Shown here one piece after another: positions 50,501 to 59,288 of a stretch of DNA of 64,000 nt (positions are counted from its first letter, which is position 1; each line of letters starts with the position of its first letter). Source of the DNA: Cyanobium sp. Tous-M-B4. GTDB taxonomy: Bacteria; Cyanobacteriota; Cyanobacteriia; PCC-6307; Cyanobiaceae. The stretch covers positions 186,001 to 250,000 of the forward strand of contig NZ_JAGQBA010000005.1 of the NCBI RefSeq assembly GCF_024345395.1. Direction: 5' to 3'. The translations under genes and the position numbers were made by a program. The notes beneath the pieces are model-generated. The model made no database searches. It was not told the origin of the DNA and saw only the letters and a program-made list of their open reading frames with translations.

Positions 50501-52165
50501 TCAGCGGGAGAAGAGCAGCGGTCTTGCGGCAGTGCTGCCGCTGCCACGCCAGTGCTGGTTTTGCAGCCAGATCACCCCCTGACAGAAGGCATCCACCAGG
50601 TCGTCATGGGCGGCATTGGGAAAACCCAGCAGCTCAGTGATCAAGTCGTCGTTGCCAGGGCAGAAGCCCAGTTGGCCGGCCTCAAGCAAGGGCGCAACGG
50701 CATGGGCGCGGCTCACCTTGCTGCCTGCTGGCCGCACTGCGATCAGTCCAGGGATCTGGCGCTGGAGCAGCTGACATACCGCCGGGCCATTGGCGGCGTC
50801 TTCTATCAACACCGCATCGGGGCCTAGCCCCTGCGCTTTAAGCGTGGCCAGGCACTGGCCAAGGAATTTGACAACACCCGGCAGATCCAGGTGGTGGTGC
50901 TGACTCCAGAGCACCTCAATGCGGTGACTCGGTGCTGCTGATCTGCCGAGTGCACTTACCGGTGCAACTTCTCCACTGCGCGTAGCAGCAGCGGTGCGAT
51001 GCAGCTGCAGGCCCTGGCCATGGGCCTCAATTGCAGGGTGAATCGCTCGCTGCTCTGCAAGGAGACCGAGCAGGACAAAAGCGCAGTAGTCGTTGCCCTC
51101 GCCGCCCTTAAAGCTCAGGTCACAGCTGAGTACCAAGGGGGAGAAGGGCTTCTGCTGGCCTTTCTGGGGCTGGCCCCTATGGACCGGGCCCCTTTGGGGC
51201 TGCTCCCTTAGCGGTATCTGCAGCAGCCAATGCCGCTGAAACAAAAGGCCCTCAGCTGGTGATGGCCGCTGCTGGTAGAGGGCGTTCCACCAGTAGCTGC
51301 CCGCACGGATGCGGATCTGCTCAAGCTCCGCAGCAGGAAACCGCTCTGGGCATAGAGGTTGACCGGGCTGGCGCCAATCAGGCTCAAGGCTGCAGGTATC
51401 TGGAAAGCGCAGTTGCTGCACCGGATGTTCAGCAATGGCGGGCAGGTTGAGCACTTGCCAGTGCTGCGGTGCGGCGCCGCTTTCTTGGCTAAGTAGCCAG
51501 CCGATCAGGTCGTCCTGATGCCAGCGGGTGAGCACCACCACCTGGGCGGCGCCATTTACGCCTGGTTCCGATCTAGTTAGCCAGACGGACTGGAACCACT
51601 CGATCAGCTTTTGGCGTTGAGCTGCGGAGTTGGCATCTTCTGGGCCCTTGTAGGGGTCATCGATGATCCCCAGGGCATAGCCCTTACCCGTGAAAGGTCC
51701 TCGCACACCGGCAGCGATGCAGCCGCCGCGCTCGGGGGTTAGCCAGTTGCCCACCGCGGTGGAGTCTTTTGAGAGGGGATGACCAACCGCGCGGTAGTAG
51801 TGGCGAGCTTCTCGGCTATGGGCATAGGCCAGCTCGGCTGAATAGGAAGCAATGGCGCAGAAGCGTGTTGGGTAGCGGCTCACCCAGTAGGCGGGAAACA
51901 GCTTGGAAACCAGGAGCGATTTCCCCAGCCTTGGAGGACAGCAGACGATCAGGCGATTGAGCTGGCCATCAGCAATGCGCTGCAGCAGGGCGATCAGGCG
52001 CTCAGCCCAGGTGTGGAAGGCGTAGCCGGGATAGGCGGCCACGATGAAGTCACGAAAGCTCTGCTGGCCCTCCTGCTGGGTTTGGCTGCGGTTTGGATCA
52101 GGAAAATTCAGCAGGCCCCAGTCAGCCCAACGGTCGGTGGCCGGATCCAGCAGCAGGCCGGCCAT
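50501..52165 (-). CDS. terL: Terminase large subunit
   Basis: 554 residues. ATPase: Walker A VCCPPRLGKSLL (75-84), Walker B LGIIDDPYKG (about 165), coupling motif VVLTRWHQDDL (about 215). Nuclease: Asp in LSCDLSFKGGEGNDYCAFVL, Asp/Glu in VLIEDAANG (about 453), Asp pair in AAHDDLVDAF (about 520). It pumps DNA into the capsid through the portal and cuts it into genome lengths. Complete and apparently active. A loop of about 50 residues before the final nuclease strands contains a GCACC-type palindrome at 50951-50966. The start overlaps the small-subunit stop by one base. Confidence 0.93.
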   Translation of the reverse strand: MAGLLLDPATDRWADWGLLNFPDPNRSQTQQEGQQSFRDFIVAAYPGYAFHTWAERLIALLQRIADGQLNRLIVCCPPRLGKSLLVSKLFPAYWVSRYPTRFCAIASYSAELAYAHSREARHYYRAVGHPLSKDSTAVGNWLTPERGGCIAAGVRGPFTGKGYALGIIDDPYKGPEDANSAAQRQKLIEWFQSVWLTRSEPGVNGAAQVVVLTRWHQDDLIGWLLSQESGAAPQHWQVLNLPAIAEHPVQQLRFPDTCSLEPDWRQPGQPLCPERFPAAELEQIRIRAGSYWWNALYQQRPSPAEGLLFQRHWLLQIPLREQPQRGPVHRGQPQKGQQKPFSPLVLSCDLSFKGGEGNDYCAFVLLGLLAEQRAIHPAIEAHGQGLQLHRTAAATRSGEVAPVSALGRSAAPSHRIEVLWSQHHHLDLPGVVKFLGQCLATLKAQGLGPDAVLIEDAANGPAVCQLLQRQIPGLIAVRPAGSKVSRAHAVAPLLEAGQLGFCPGNDDLITELLGFPNAAHDDLVDAFCQGVIWLQNQHWRGSGSTAARPLLFSR

Positions 52166-52701
52166 CAGCTTCTGCTCCCTGCCGCCTGCCCGTCTGGTGC
52201 CTTGAGGGGAGCGCGCAGCAAGCCGCCGATCTCGGCGATGACCCGGAAGGCTCCAACAGCTGCTGAAAACTGCTCAGCATCCATGGCCCGGCGAGCGCAG
52301 TCATTGAGGGCAAAGATCTGCTCGGCCTGGTGCCGGCGGCGATCGGAGATCAGCTCCTCGACCATCCGCTCGCGGGCGAGGTTGAGGTAGCGATTGATCG
52401 TCTGGCTGTTGGTCACCCCCCAGCTTTCACGAGCTTTTTCGTAGATCAGCGCCAGAGGAATGCGCTGGGCGATCCACAACTGCCCCTCAGCCACGCGGCG
52501 CTCCACCTCCAGTCGTGACGGCCGGGGCGGTGGCTGGGCCGCATGTCCCTTGGTGCGACGCGGTGGGTTGGCGTGCCCAATCGGTCGGGCGGGATCGGTG
52601 GGCTCGTAGATGGGCTGGCCGTTGTCGTCCTCCGTGCTGGCGGCAGCGCGCAGCTCCTCCACCGGATCAGCAGCGCTGAAGTTGTGGGCGCGCGGCGGCA
52701 T
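52165..52701 (-). CDS. terS: Terminase small subunit-like protein
   Basis: 178 residues. Disordered N-terminal 65 residues, then a helix-turn-helix-like part (SRLEVERRVAEGQLWIAQRI, PLALIYEKARESWGVTNSQT, INRYLNLARERMVEEL) and a helical end. Position directly before terL with a 1-base overlap and the HTH-plus-oligomerisation layout fit a small terminase subunit, which binds the packaging site. Confidence 0.75.
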   Translation of the reverse strand: MPPRAHNFSAADPVEELRAAASTEDDNGQPIYEPTDPARPIGHANPPRRTKGHAAQPPPRPSRLEVERRVAEGQLWIAQRIPLALIYEKARESWGVTNSQTINRYLNLARERMVEELISDRRRHQAEQIFALNDCARRAMDAEQFSAAVGAFRVIAEIGGLLRAPLKAPDGQAAGSRS

Positions 52702-52705
52702 CAGC

Positions 52706-53089
52706 TCAGAACGGCAGGGGCTGGGTCTTCGGGGGGCGGATGGTCCAGAAGGGCTTGCCGCGCTTCTCCGTGGCGCTGCCCTGCTGGATCGCCGCTTCCT
52801 TGGAGGCCTTGAGCTGCTGCTCGATCTGCTGCACCACCGGTGGGAACTCGTAGCTCAGGCGCCCGGTGCTGTGGGCAAAGGCCCAGTCTTTGTGGGAGAA
52901 GGAGGGATCCAGCTGGCCGCTGGCCATCGCCGTGTTGAGGGCCTCCAGGAGCGGCTCGAGCTGCTGCTCCAGCTCCTTCTGTTGCGCCTTGATCGCGGTG
53001 ACCGCGTCCAGCAGATCATCGAGATCAGCCCCAGTTACCGCATCGGCGACTGGGGCTGGGGGAGCAGCAGCAAGCAGGAGGTCCGCCAT
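52706..53089 (-). CDS. Phage hypothetical protein, Gp157-like layout
   Basis: 127 residues. A coiled coil (AVTAIKAQQKELEQQLEPLL, EALNTAMASG) and a C-terminal part with WAFAHSTGRLSYEFPPVVQQ, KRGKPFWTIRPP. The helix plus AFAHSTGRLSYEFPP resembles Gp157-like early proteins, but the match is loose. It ends 5 bases before terS, so it is in the same transcription unit. Confidence 0.55.
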   Translation of the reverse strand: MADLLLAAAPPAPVADAVTGADLDDLLDAVTAIKAQQKELEQQLEPLLEALNTAMASGQLDPSFSHKDWAFAHSTGRLSYEFPPVVQQIEQQLKASKEAAIQQGSATEKRGKPFWTIRPPKTQPLPF

Positions 53090-53193
53090 CGAGGAACATC
53101 AGAACAGTTGCCCGGATGATTCCGAGCCTGCTGAGTCTAGCGGCCAGCACCTACAAGTCAGTTTACTGAGTTAGCTCACATTGATCCTGGCTC

Positions 53194-53892
53194 TCAGAAG
53201 GGCCTGCGGGCGGAGCAATAGCAGCTCCAGGCGGCGGCCCAGGCGCTCAGGCACTTCTCACGGCTGTAGAAGGTGCTGCAAAAGGCCTCGCCGGGCTTGC
53301 TCCAGATCGTCTGACCAAGCTCGTAGTGGTTCCCCTGGGCTGCTTCCAGCACCATGTAGCCGCCGAGCTGGGCGGCGGTGGAATAGGGCCGGCCGTGGGC
53401 CGAGAGGGTCTTGAGGTCGTAAAGCACCCGCACCTCGTGGCCCCGGCGCTCACTCAGGGCCCGTGAGACGTAGGCGCCGTCAAAGGCCCCCGCCACGTTG
53501 CGGGTCAGACAGCAGCTGAGCCGTTCGCTGGCGATCACCTCCACTTCATCCCAAAGCGGCAGCTGCAGCAGCGGCAGGATCCAGTCCCGGTACTGGTGGT
53601 GCCCGCAGAGGGTCTCGGCGTCCAGCAGAGCTTCTCTGGTGCTCTTGCCCGCCAAGAAGCGGGCCTGGCTGTAGTGCTCAAGGGCTGCGTGCACGGTGGT
53701 GCCGCGCGGCTCCCAGATCGACCGCTTGGCCTCGATCGAGCGCTTGGCGTAGTCGCTCAGGCCATGGGCCAGCACGCCGGTGATCGACACCGGAAATAGG
53801 TGCTCGCCCAGCCAGTACCGGTGCGCTGCCTCATCCCGCCAAAGGCCGGGGATGGGGTCAAGCCAGGTGGAGGTGGAGGTGGTGGTGGTCAT
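53194..53892 (-). CDS. RecB/Cas4-like PD-(D/E)XK exonuclease
   Basis: 232 residues. Motifs: His68 in GTTVHAALEHYSQ, Asp138 in NVAGAFDGAYVSR, D159-L-K161 in VLYDLKTLSAHG, and QxxxY (Gln175, Tyr179) in AAQLGGYMVLEAA. This is the RecB-family exonuclease arrangement used in phage recombination and replication. Probably processes DNA ends for recombination together with the SSB-like protein. Intact. Confidence 0.8.
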   Translation of the reverse strand: MTTTTSTSTWLDPIPGLWRDEAAHRYWLGEHLFPVSITGVLAHGLSDYAKRSIEAKRSIWEPRGTTVHAALEHYSQARFLAGKSTREALLDAETLCGHHQYRDWILPLLQLPLWDEVEVIASERLSCCLTRNVAGAFDGAYVSRALSERRGHEVRVLYDLKTLSAHGRPYSTAAQLGGYMVLEAAQGNHYELGQTIWSKPGEAFCSTFYSREKCLSAWAAAWSCYCSARRPF

Positions 53893-54179
53893 GGCCGTTT
53901 CAGTTGTGACGCGGTGTGACGGTGGGCGTAACAGCCGAGATGGGCGGCCTGCAGTGGCTTTTTGGGGTGCCTGTAACGATGTAACCCTTTTTCAGATATA
54001 GAGGCATTAGCAAGCAGCAGCGTCTAGTTGAGAAGGTGTGAATTTGTCTTTGAATTCATAGGGGGCTCTATGTGCTCCCTGAAGCGTTACATCGTTACGG
54101 ATACCCAGATTGCTTGCGGTGCATGGGATCTGGGCGTTACCGCTGCTGTTATGTCTGGCCGTTTTGTAACGGCTGCTGG
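53893..54179. promoter_or_regulatory. GTAAC-rich inverted-repeat region, possible operator or origin
   Basis: GTAACGATGTAAC (53973-53985) and its exact complement GTTACATCGTTAC (54086-54098), 100 bases apart, plus further GTAAC/GTTAC copies at about 53925, 54136, 54166 and 54179. The region lies between the primase gene and the exonuclease gene. It may bind a regulator, act as replication origin, or both. No gene is convincing. Confidence 0.5.
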
Positions 54180-56804
54180 TTACAGCACGCTCAGGGGAAT
54201 GGCGACTGCACGGCTGATCATGCCGGCGCCACAGAAGCGCACCGGTCCGGCCCGTTGCGCACCGCCCAAGCGCAACAGCACCACAGGCCAGCTGTTCTGC
54301 CAGGCGGAATCAGCAAGAAACTGCTCAATTGCCTTGGCGGTGTTACTCACCAGCAGGCGGTCCTGATCCACCCGCAGTCCATGGCGCCCCAGGGTCTGGG
54401 TGGCCAAGCCCGCGCTGACATCGAGGCAGGTGCTGTGGCGGGCGGCCAGCTCCACCAGTTCACCGATCGTGCGGGTGACGGGCTTGTCGTCGGTCTCCAC
54501 CCGCACCTGGCGCTGCAGGATCGTCTGGATGCAGCGGGCCTCGTCTGGCACTTCGGTGCTCTGGCTGTAGCTCTCCCAGTCGTGGCAGGCAATGCAGTGC
54601 TCGGCCTCCTCCTGGGTGGGGACGAAATCACTGAGCAGCGACCAGGCGCCGGCCATCAAGGTGCCGTATTGATCACCCAGGCGCTGGGAGTCGAAGTGGC
54701 GTGCGGCGGCAGAGGAGAAGACCACCACCGATTGGCGGATCACCGGGATCAGCGACACGGTGCGAGCGATCAGCCGCCGCGCCAGCTCAGGGGTGACGTG
54801 GTGCTCGAGATCGCGATCGAGATTCTGCCAATGGGCTTCTCGTTCCTCCTTGCCCATCTCGTTGGGGCTGCGCAGGGTCAGCTGCGCGAAGCGGCTCTTG
54901 TCCGCCCCCTGCTTGAGGGCGGTGGCGATCGATGACATCAGAAACATCGAGCGCACCCGGAAGCGGCTGACATCCCCACTGGGTGAGCCCTTGAGCATCT
55001 CGGCGCTGCTCTCGCTGCTGGCAACCCGTGCCAGCGAAAGGATCGCCTGCATCCGCTGCTGGTCGCCCTTCTCGTTGCTCTCGGCCTCATCAAAGACCAC
55101 CGGCACGGCATCCGAGCAGATGGTCTGACGCAGGCCCGCCTCGGTCGTGGCGCCCACTACCACCAGGCTCAGGTCGCCGAGCAGCGGTGCCACGAAGCGA
55201 TCGAGGATCTGGCTCTTGCCCGAGCCGGCGCCGGCAGTGAGCCAGATATGGGGACGCCAGCGCAGGGCGCCGCAGATCGGAGCCAGCACCACCCAGCCGA
55301 GCAGGAGGGTGCCTGAGGCCGGCACCTCCCAGCGGAAGCGGTTGGCGATGCCCACGATCATTCCGGCCTCCGCCACGCTCAGGGGCTCCACTCCGCAGGG
55401 GCCCTCCAGGCGCTTGAGCCGCTGATAAATGAACCGTGAGCGAAAGGGCCTGGTGATCGGGTGCTCACCCTCAGGAGTGATCAGGCGATCGCCGAGGTGC
55501 AGCACGGTGCGGCCCTCATCCCACCAGGCCCCGCGGCCGCGGATGCGCTCCACCGCAAAGATCCCCATCGCGGCCGAGCTCTTGTGCAGATCACTGGCTG
55601 CTGCCGGCCAGTTCACACCGGTCCGGCTGGGGTAGAGGCTCTCCCAGTACTCCAGTGGTGCCAGGGCCACCAGGTGGGTGGCGGTGTGGCAACCCCGGGG
55701 CAGGCGGATCACCTGACCGGTGCTGCCGGGTTGATAGAAGTTCGCGTCCGCGTCGTAGCCAAGGCACTGAAACGGTGTGGCCGGGCTTGGGGGTGCAGCA
55801 GGCGCTGTCTCTGGCGGAGCACCAGCGTCATCGCCAGCAGCACCCGCGTCAGCGGAGCTCCATGGCTGGGCTGCTTTCGCCAGCTGTCGGCCGGCCTGCC
55901 GGGGTGTCCAGTCGGCATCGGCCAGGTCCCAGCCTTGGGGCAAGTCCGCCGGCAGGGCCACCAGTTGCAGCTGGCAGTCGAGCGGGTGCAGCAGGGCGGC
56001 CAGGCTCTGCATGGCCGCTAGGCCGGCAGCATCAGCATCGGGCCAGAGCGTCACCGAGCGGCCGGCCAGTGGCGTCCAGTCGGCCTTGGCAAGGGCTTTG
56101 GCGCCATTGGCCCAGGTGAGCACCACGTGCTGCGGGAAGAGGCGGGCGGCCGCGTCAGCAGTGCCCTCCCCTTCCACCACCAGCACCAGTGCCTCGGGGC
56201 GCTGCAACAGATCCGGCAGGCCGTACAGCGGTCTGGGGGTGGGCCAGTCGCAAGTGAATGGATCGCGGCGGCTGGGGCGGTGCCAATCGCTATCCAGCCA
56301 GACGCGATGCAGGAAGGCCTTGCCGCCGCTGCGCAGCCGGATCCGCTGGATCCAGAACAGCACCTCCCCGGCACCGTTGCGGTAGGCCCATTGGGCGGTG
56401 GCGCCGCGGTTCAACGGCGGCAGCGGCGCATCGGCAGGGGGCTTCTCGGGCATGCGCCAGGGCTTGCCGTTGCGATTGCAGCTCTGGCTGGGGATGCTGA
56501 CCTTGTCGCCAGGCACCAGACCAAGGAAGGCCTCCACCTGCCGGGCGGCCTCCACAAAACTCCAGCCCTGCCGACGCATGAGCAGGTCGATGCCGGAGCC
56601 GGCACCACCGCGCTGGTCCTTGCCGCCGCACTGATTGCAGAACCAGGAGCCGCTGCCGTCTTTGTCGTCAAAGCGGTAGCGATCCGTGCCGCCGCAGAGT
56701 GGGCAGGGCTGATGGCGATCGCTCAGCTCCGCGTCGCTCAGCCCTGCTAGTGCCGCAAGGATCTCCGGCCAGCGGCCCCGAGCCGCAGCAATGGCATCGG
56801 CCAT
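54180..56804 (-). CDS. Phage primase-helicase (zinc ribbon, Toprim, AAA+)
   Basis: 874 residues from MADAIAAARGRWPEILAALA. Domains in order: zinc ribbon with Cys34, Cys37, Cys56 and Cys59 (CPLCGGTDRYRF, WFCNQC); Toprim-like fold with VLVVEGEGTADAA (about 210) and VTLWPDADAAGL (about 255); a Pro/Ala-rich linker; and a superfamily 3/AAA-like helicase with Walker A WLTAGAGSGKSQ (about 530), Walker B VVFDEAESNEKG and sensor segment FLMSSIATAL. It primes and unwinds at the element's origin, as in P4-type elements and phages. It seems complete. Confidence 0.87.
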   Translation of the reverse strand: MADAIAAARGRWPEILAALAGLSDAELSDRHQPCPLCGGTDRYRFDDKDGSGSWFCNQCGGKDQRGGAGSGIDLLMRRQGWSFVEAARQVEAFLGLVPGDKVSIPSQSCNRNGKPWRMPEKPPADAPLPPLNRGATAQWAYRNGAGEVLFWIQRIRLRSGGKAFLHRVWLDSDWHRPSRRDPFTCDWPTPRPLYGLPDLLQRPEALVLVVEGEGTADAAARLFPQHVVLTWANGAKALAKADWTPLAGRSVTLWPDADAAGLAAMQSLAALLHPLDCQLQLVALPADLPQGWDLADADWTPRQAGRQLAKAAQPWSSADAGAAGDDAGAPPETAPAAPPSPATPFQCLGYDADANFYQPGSTGQVIRLPRGCHTATHLVALAPLEYWESLYPSRTGVNWPAAASDLHKSSAAMGIFAVERIRGRGAWWDEGRTVLHLGDRLITPEGEHPITRPFRSRFIYQRLKRLEGPCGVEPLSVAEAGMIVGIANRFRWEVPASGTLLLGWVVLAPICGALRWRPHIWLTAGAGSGKSQILDRFVAPLLGDLSLVVVGATTEAGLRQTICSDAVPVVFDEAESNEKGDQQRMQAILSLARVASSESSAEMLKGSPSGDVSRFRVRSMFLMSSIATALKQGADKSRFAQLTLRSPNEMGKEEREAHWQNLDRDLEHHVTPELARRLIARTVSLIPVIRQSVVVFSSAAARHFDSQRLGDQYGTLMAGAWSLLSDFVPTQEEAEHCIACHDWESYSQSTEVPDEARCIQTILQRQVRVETDDKPVTRTIGELVELAARHSTCLDVSAGLATQTLGRHGLRVDQDRLLVSNTAKAIEQFLADSAWQNSWPVVLLRLGGAQRAGPVRFCGAGMISRAVAIPLSVL

Positions 56805-56814
56805 GGGATGTCGC

Positions 56815-57018
56815 TCACCAGCCCTGGCTGGCAAGCGCCTGGTTACCCGTAGAGCCGCGATCGGGCGCGGGAACCAGGGACTCACGGTGGATCACAGCGT
56901 CGAGCACCTGGCGCAGGGCGGCTGAGCGACTCAGGGAGCCGTGCCGACGCCGCGCATCAAGCCAGGCCAGTTGCTCTTGGGTGATCGAGACACTCACCGG
57001 CAGGGCGTAGTCAGACAT
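56815..57018 (-). CDS. Ribbon-helix-helix regulator
   Basis: 67 residues. LPVSVSITQEQLAWLDARRR, HGSLSRSAALRQVLDAVIHR is a clear RHH domain. It precedes the primase gene by 10 bases and sits beside a divergent promoter region with two operator-like palindromes, so it probably regulates the switch between the two transcription directions, including its own gene. Confidence 0.75.
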   Translation of the reverse strand: MSDYALPVSVSITQEQLAWLDARRRHGSLSRSAALRQVLDAVIHRESLVPAPDRGSTGNQALASQGW

Positions 57019-57124
57019 GGGATCTCCGCTCGTGAACTACAGCCTAATGCTTTAGGCCAGCTCTCGCTAGGCTGAGCCAAAGAAGGATAGAGGCTAGTCA
57101 CTATCCTGATCGCCTGTAATCCCA
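57019..57124. promoter_or_regulatory. Divergent promoter/operator region
   Basis: Two inverted repeats between divergent genes: GCCTAATGCTTTAGGC (57042-57057, perfect 6+6) and GGATAG...CTATCC (57085-57090 and 57101-57106). The adjacent RHH protein is the obvious candidate binder. Promoters for the primase and SF2 helicase operons must lie here. Confidence 0.65.
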
Positions 57125-58549
57125 GTGGCCCCGATCGTCTTGCGCGACTACCAGCAGCAACTGCTGGCCGATCTCCGCGCCGCCCTCAAGGTCCACCGCC
57201 GGGTCTGTGCGGTCATGCCCACCGGTGCGGGCAAGGGCCAGACCATCGGCGCGATCGCCCGCGGCGCGGCCGGCAAGGGCCGGCGGGTGCTGGTGCTGGC
57301 CCACAGGGCTGAGCTGATCGAGCAGCTCACCGGCACCGTGCGGGCCTGGGGGCTTGAGCCCGATGTAATCGCCCCTGGCCGCACGCTGCAGGGCCGGCAG
57401 GTCGCCGTGGGCTCGGTGCAGACCGTGGTCCGGCGGCTTGAACTGCTGCCGGCGCCAGATCTGATCATTCAGGACGAGGCCCACCACCTGGTGGCAGGCA
57501 ACGTCTGGGGCCGGATCATCGAGGCCTGGCCAGGCGCCCATCTGATCGGAAAGACCGCCACCCCCGAACGCCTCGACGGCAAAGGGTTGGGCGTAGAGGC
57601 CGGCGGCTACTTCGAGGCCCTAGTGCTCGGGCCCTCAGCGGCCTGGCTGGTCGAACAGGGCTGGCTGGCCCGGCCCAAGGTGTTCTCCTGGCCAGGGGCG
57701 CGCAACAGCAAACTGCGGCGCCGGTATATGGGCGAGTTCGACCTGGAGCAGGCGGCACGCGCCTTTGGGGATCGGGCCGCCATTGGCGATGCGGTGTCGC
57801 ACTATCGCCGCCGCCTGCACCCGGGCACCGCCATCTGTTTTTGCTGCACGATCGAGCATGCCGAGCAGCTGGCCGGTGCCTTCCGCGCTGCGGGAATACG
57901 GGCCGCATCGGTGAGCGGCGCCACCCCAGCTGATCAGCGCAAACGCCTGATCGCAGGACTCGGCACCGGCGAGGTGGAAGTGCTCAGCAGCTGCATGATC
58001 ATTTCCGAGGGCACCGACATCCCTTCAGTGGGTGGCGCGATCCTGATGCGCCCCACCGCCAGCCTTTCCCTTTACTTGCAGATGGTCGGCCGGGCCCTGC
58101 GGCCCGCACCGGGAAAACAGGAGGCCGTGATCCTCGATCACGTCGGCAATGCCCATCGCCACGGCCTGCCCACCGATGAGCGCCAGTGGGACCTGGCCGG
58201 CCGCCGCCGGCGTGAGGGTGTCTCGATTCCGATCAAGGACTGCCCGCACTGCTTCTGCAGCTGCCCCAGCCCGGTAAAGGTCTGCCCTGACTGCGGCTAC
58301 CTGTTTCTGGTCGAAGAACGCGATGAGCGGCGCCGCGGTCTGCAGCAGCTGGAGGGCGAACTAGTTGAAGTCAAGGGCGCAGCCCGCCACCGGCCCAAAC
58401 CCAAGCCCAACCAGCAGCAGAGGCCCCGGCGCACGCACCCGGCAGCTGGCTGCCGGACCTTCGAGCAGCTGCTGGAGCGGGAGCAAGAGCGGGGCTACAA
58501 GCAGGGCTGGGCCAGGTATGTCTGGGCTGCCAGGCAGCGCAGCGCTTAA
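57125..58549 (+). CDS. SF2 DEAD/DEAH-box helicase with C-terminal zinc ribbon
   Basis: 474 residues. Motif I MPTGAGKGQT (31-40), motif Ia RVLVLAHRAELIEQL, motif II IIQDEAHHLV (about 115), motif III KTATPERLDG (about 142), motif VI MVGRALRPAPGK (about 322). A Cys cluster (CPHCFCSCPSPVKVCPDCGY, about 378-398) forms a zinc ribbon. It resembles phage-encoded RecG/UvsW-like or type III-like helicases that remodel replication intermediates. First gene of the plus-strand early operon. The start is GTG. Confidence 0.87.
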   Translation: MAPIVLRDYQQQLLADLRAALKVHRRVCAVMPTGAGKGQTIGAIARGAAGKGRRVLVLAHRAELIEQLTGTVRAWGLEPDVIAPGRTLQGRQVAVGSVQTVVRRLELLPAPDLIIQDEAHHLVAGNVWGRIIEAWPGAHLIGKTATPERLDGKGLGVEAGGYFEALVLGPSAAWLVEQGWLARPKVFSWPGARNSKLRRRYMGEFDLEQAARAFGDRAAIGDAVSHYRRRLHPGTAICFCCTIEHAEQLAGAFRAAGIRAASVSGATPADQRKRLIAGLGTGEVEVLSSCMIISEGTDIPSVGGAILMRPTASLSLYLQMVGRALRPAPGKQEAVILDHVGNAHRHGLPTDERQWDLAGRRRREGVSIPIKDCPHCFCSCPSPVKVCPDCGYLFLVEERDERRRGLQQLEGELVEVKGAARHRPKPKPNQQQRPRRTHPAAGCRTFEQLLEREQERGYKQGWARYVWAARQRSA

Positions 58550-58992
58550 TGCCTGACTGGCTTGCCGCCTGCTCCCAGGAGTTCAGCCTCCAGGCCCAGC
58601 TGTTGGGCCGCCGCGACAAACGGGGCATCCAGGCTGCAGAGGGTGGCGCCACGGCCGCTGGCGATTGCTAGGTGCAGGGCATCGGCCGCTCGCAGGGACG
58701 TGCTCCAGCCGCGCAAGCAGGCGTTGGCGTTGCGGAAGTCCTGCGGCTCCAGTTCCAGCATCAGCAGGCCTGGCGCCAGGCTGCGCTCAAACCCCTGCAG
58801 CACCGTCTCGGCTTGCGCCTGGCTCAGTGCCTTGGTGCGCACCTTCAGGCCGAGGGCGGAATGGAGCTCGGTGACACTCCAGGAGCTGATCGCCAGCGGT
58901 GCACTGGCTTCAGTGAGAAACGCCGTTGCCGTGGCGGAGTGCGCTTCCGGCGTCAGCACCGCCAGCAACACGCAGGTGTCGATGTAGAGCAT
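58546..58992 (-). CDS. vapC: VapC-like PIN-domain toxin
   Basis: 148 residues. PIN acidic residues in MLYIDTCVLLAVL (Asp5), SVTELHSAL (Glu), LRAADALHLAIA (Asp) and LCSLDAPF (Asp). An RNase toxin. Its 3' end meets the helicase stop with a 4-base convergent overlap. Partner antitoxin just upstream (overlap at 58992). Similar in opening to the partial toxin at 63931 (MIYLDTSVVVALLTPEE). Confidence 0.87.
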   Translation of the reverse strand: MLYIDTCVLLAVLTPEAHSATATAFLTEASAPLAISSWSVTELHSALGLKVRTKALSQAQAETVLQGFERSLAPGLLMLELEPQDFRNANACLRGWSTSLRAADALHLAIASGRGATLCSLDAPFVAAAQQLGLEAELLGAGGKPVRH

Positions 58993-59228
58993 CAGGCGCC
59001 GGACTCATCCCGCAACGCCCGCATGGTCTCCACGCCGCTGGTCGGCTGCTCGGGCAACGAGCCACGCAGGGTTGCGAGCTGGGGCAGCAGATCACGCACG
59101 CTGCAGCGCGGCACCAGCTCGGCGATGGCTTTGCCGCGACGCGTGATCACCACCGCCTGCCCAGCCTCCACAGCATCCAACAGGCTGGAGAGCTGGGTCT
59201 TGGCTTCCGCCACCGTCACCTGCACCAT
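58992..59228 (-). CDS. Phd/YefM-type antitoxin
   Basis: 78 residues. MVQVTVAEAKTQLSSLLDAV, EAGQAVVITRRGKAIAELVP is a textbook Phd/YefM N-terminus; the tail would neutralise the PIN toxin. Shares one base with the toxin start. Probably autoregulates its promoter (59229-59288). Confidence 0.87.
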   Translation of the reverse strand: MVQVTVAEAKTQLSSLLDAVEAGQAVVITRRGKAIAELVPRCSVRDLLPQLATLRGSLPEQPTSGVETMRALRDESGA

Positions 59229-59288
59229 GGCCGTTGACCATCTGGATGACCAACTCTAGGGCGGGCTGATGGCCCGGCAACAGGAGGC

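Noticed and set aside
54072-54935. 287-residue plus-strand frame
   Set aside because: It is the antisense shadow of the primase-helicase gene and has no protein-like pattern of its own.
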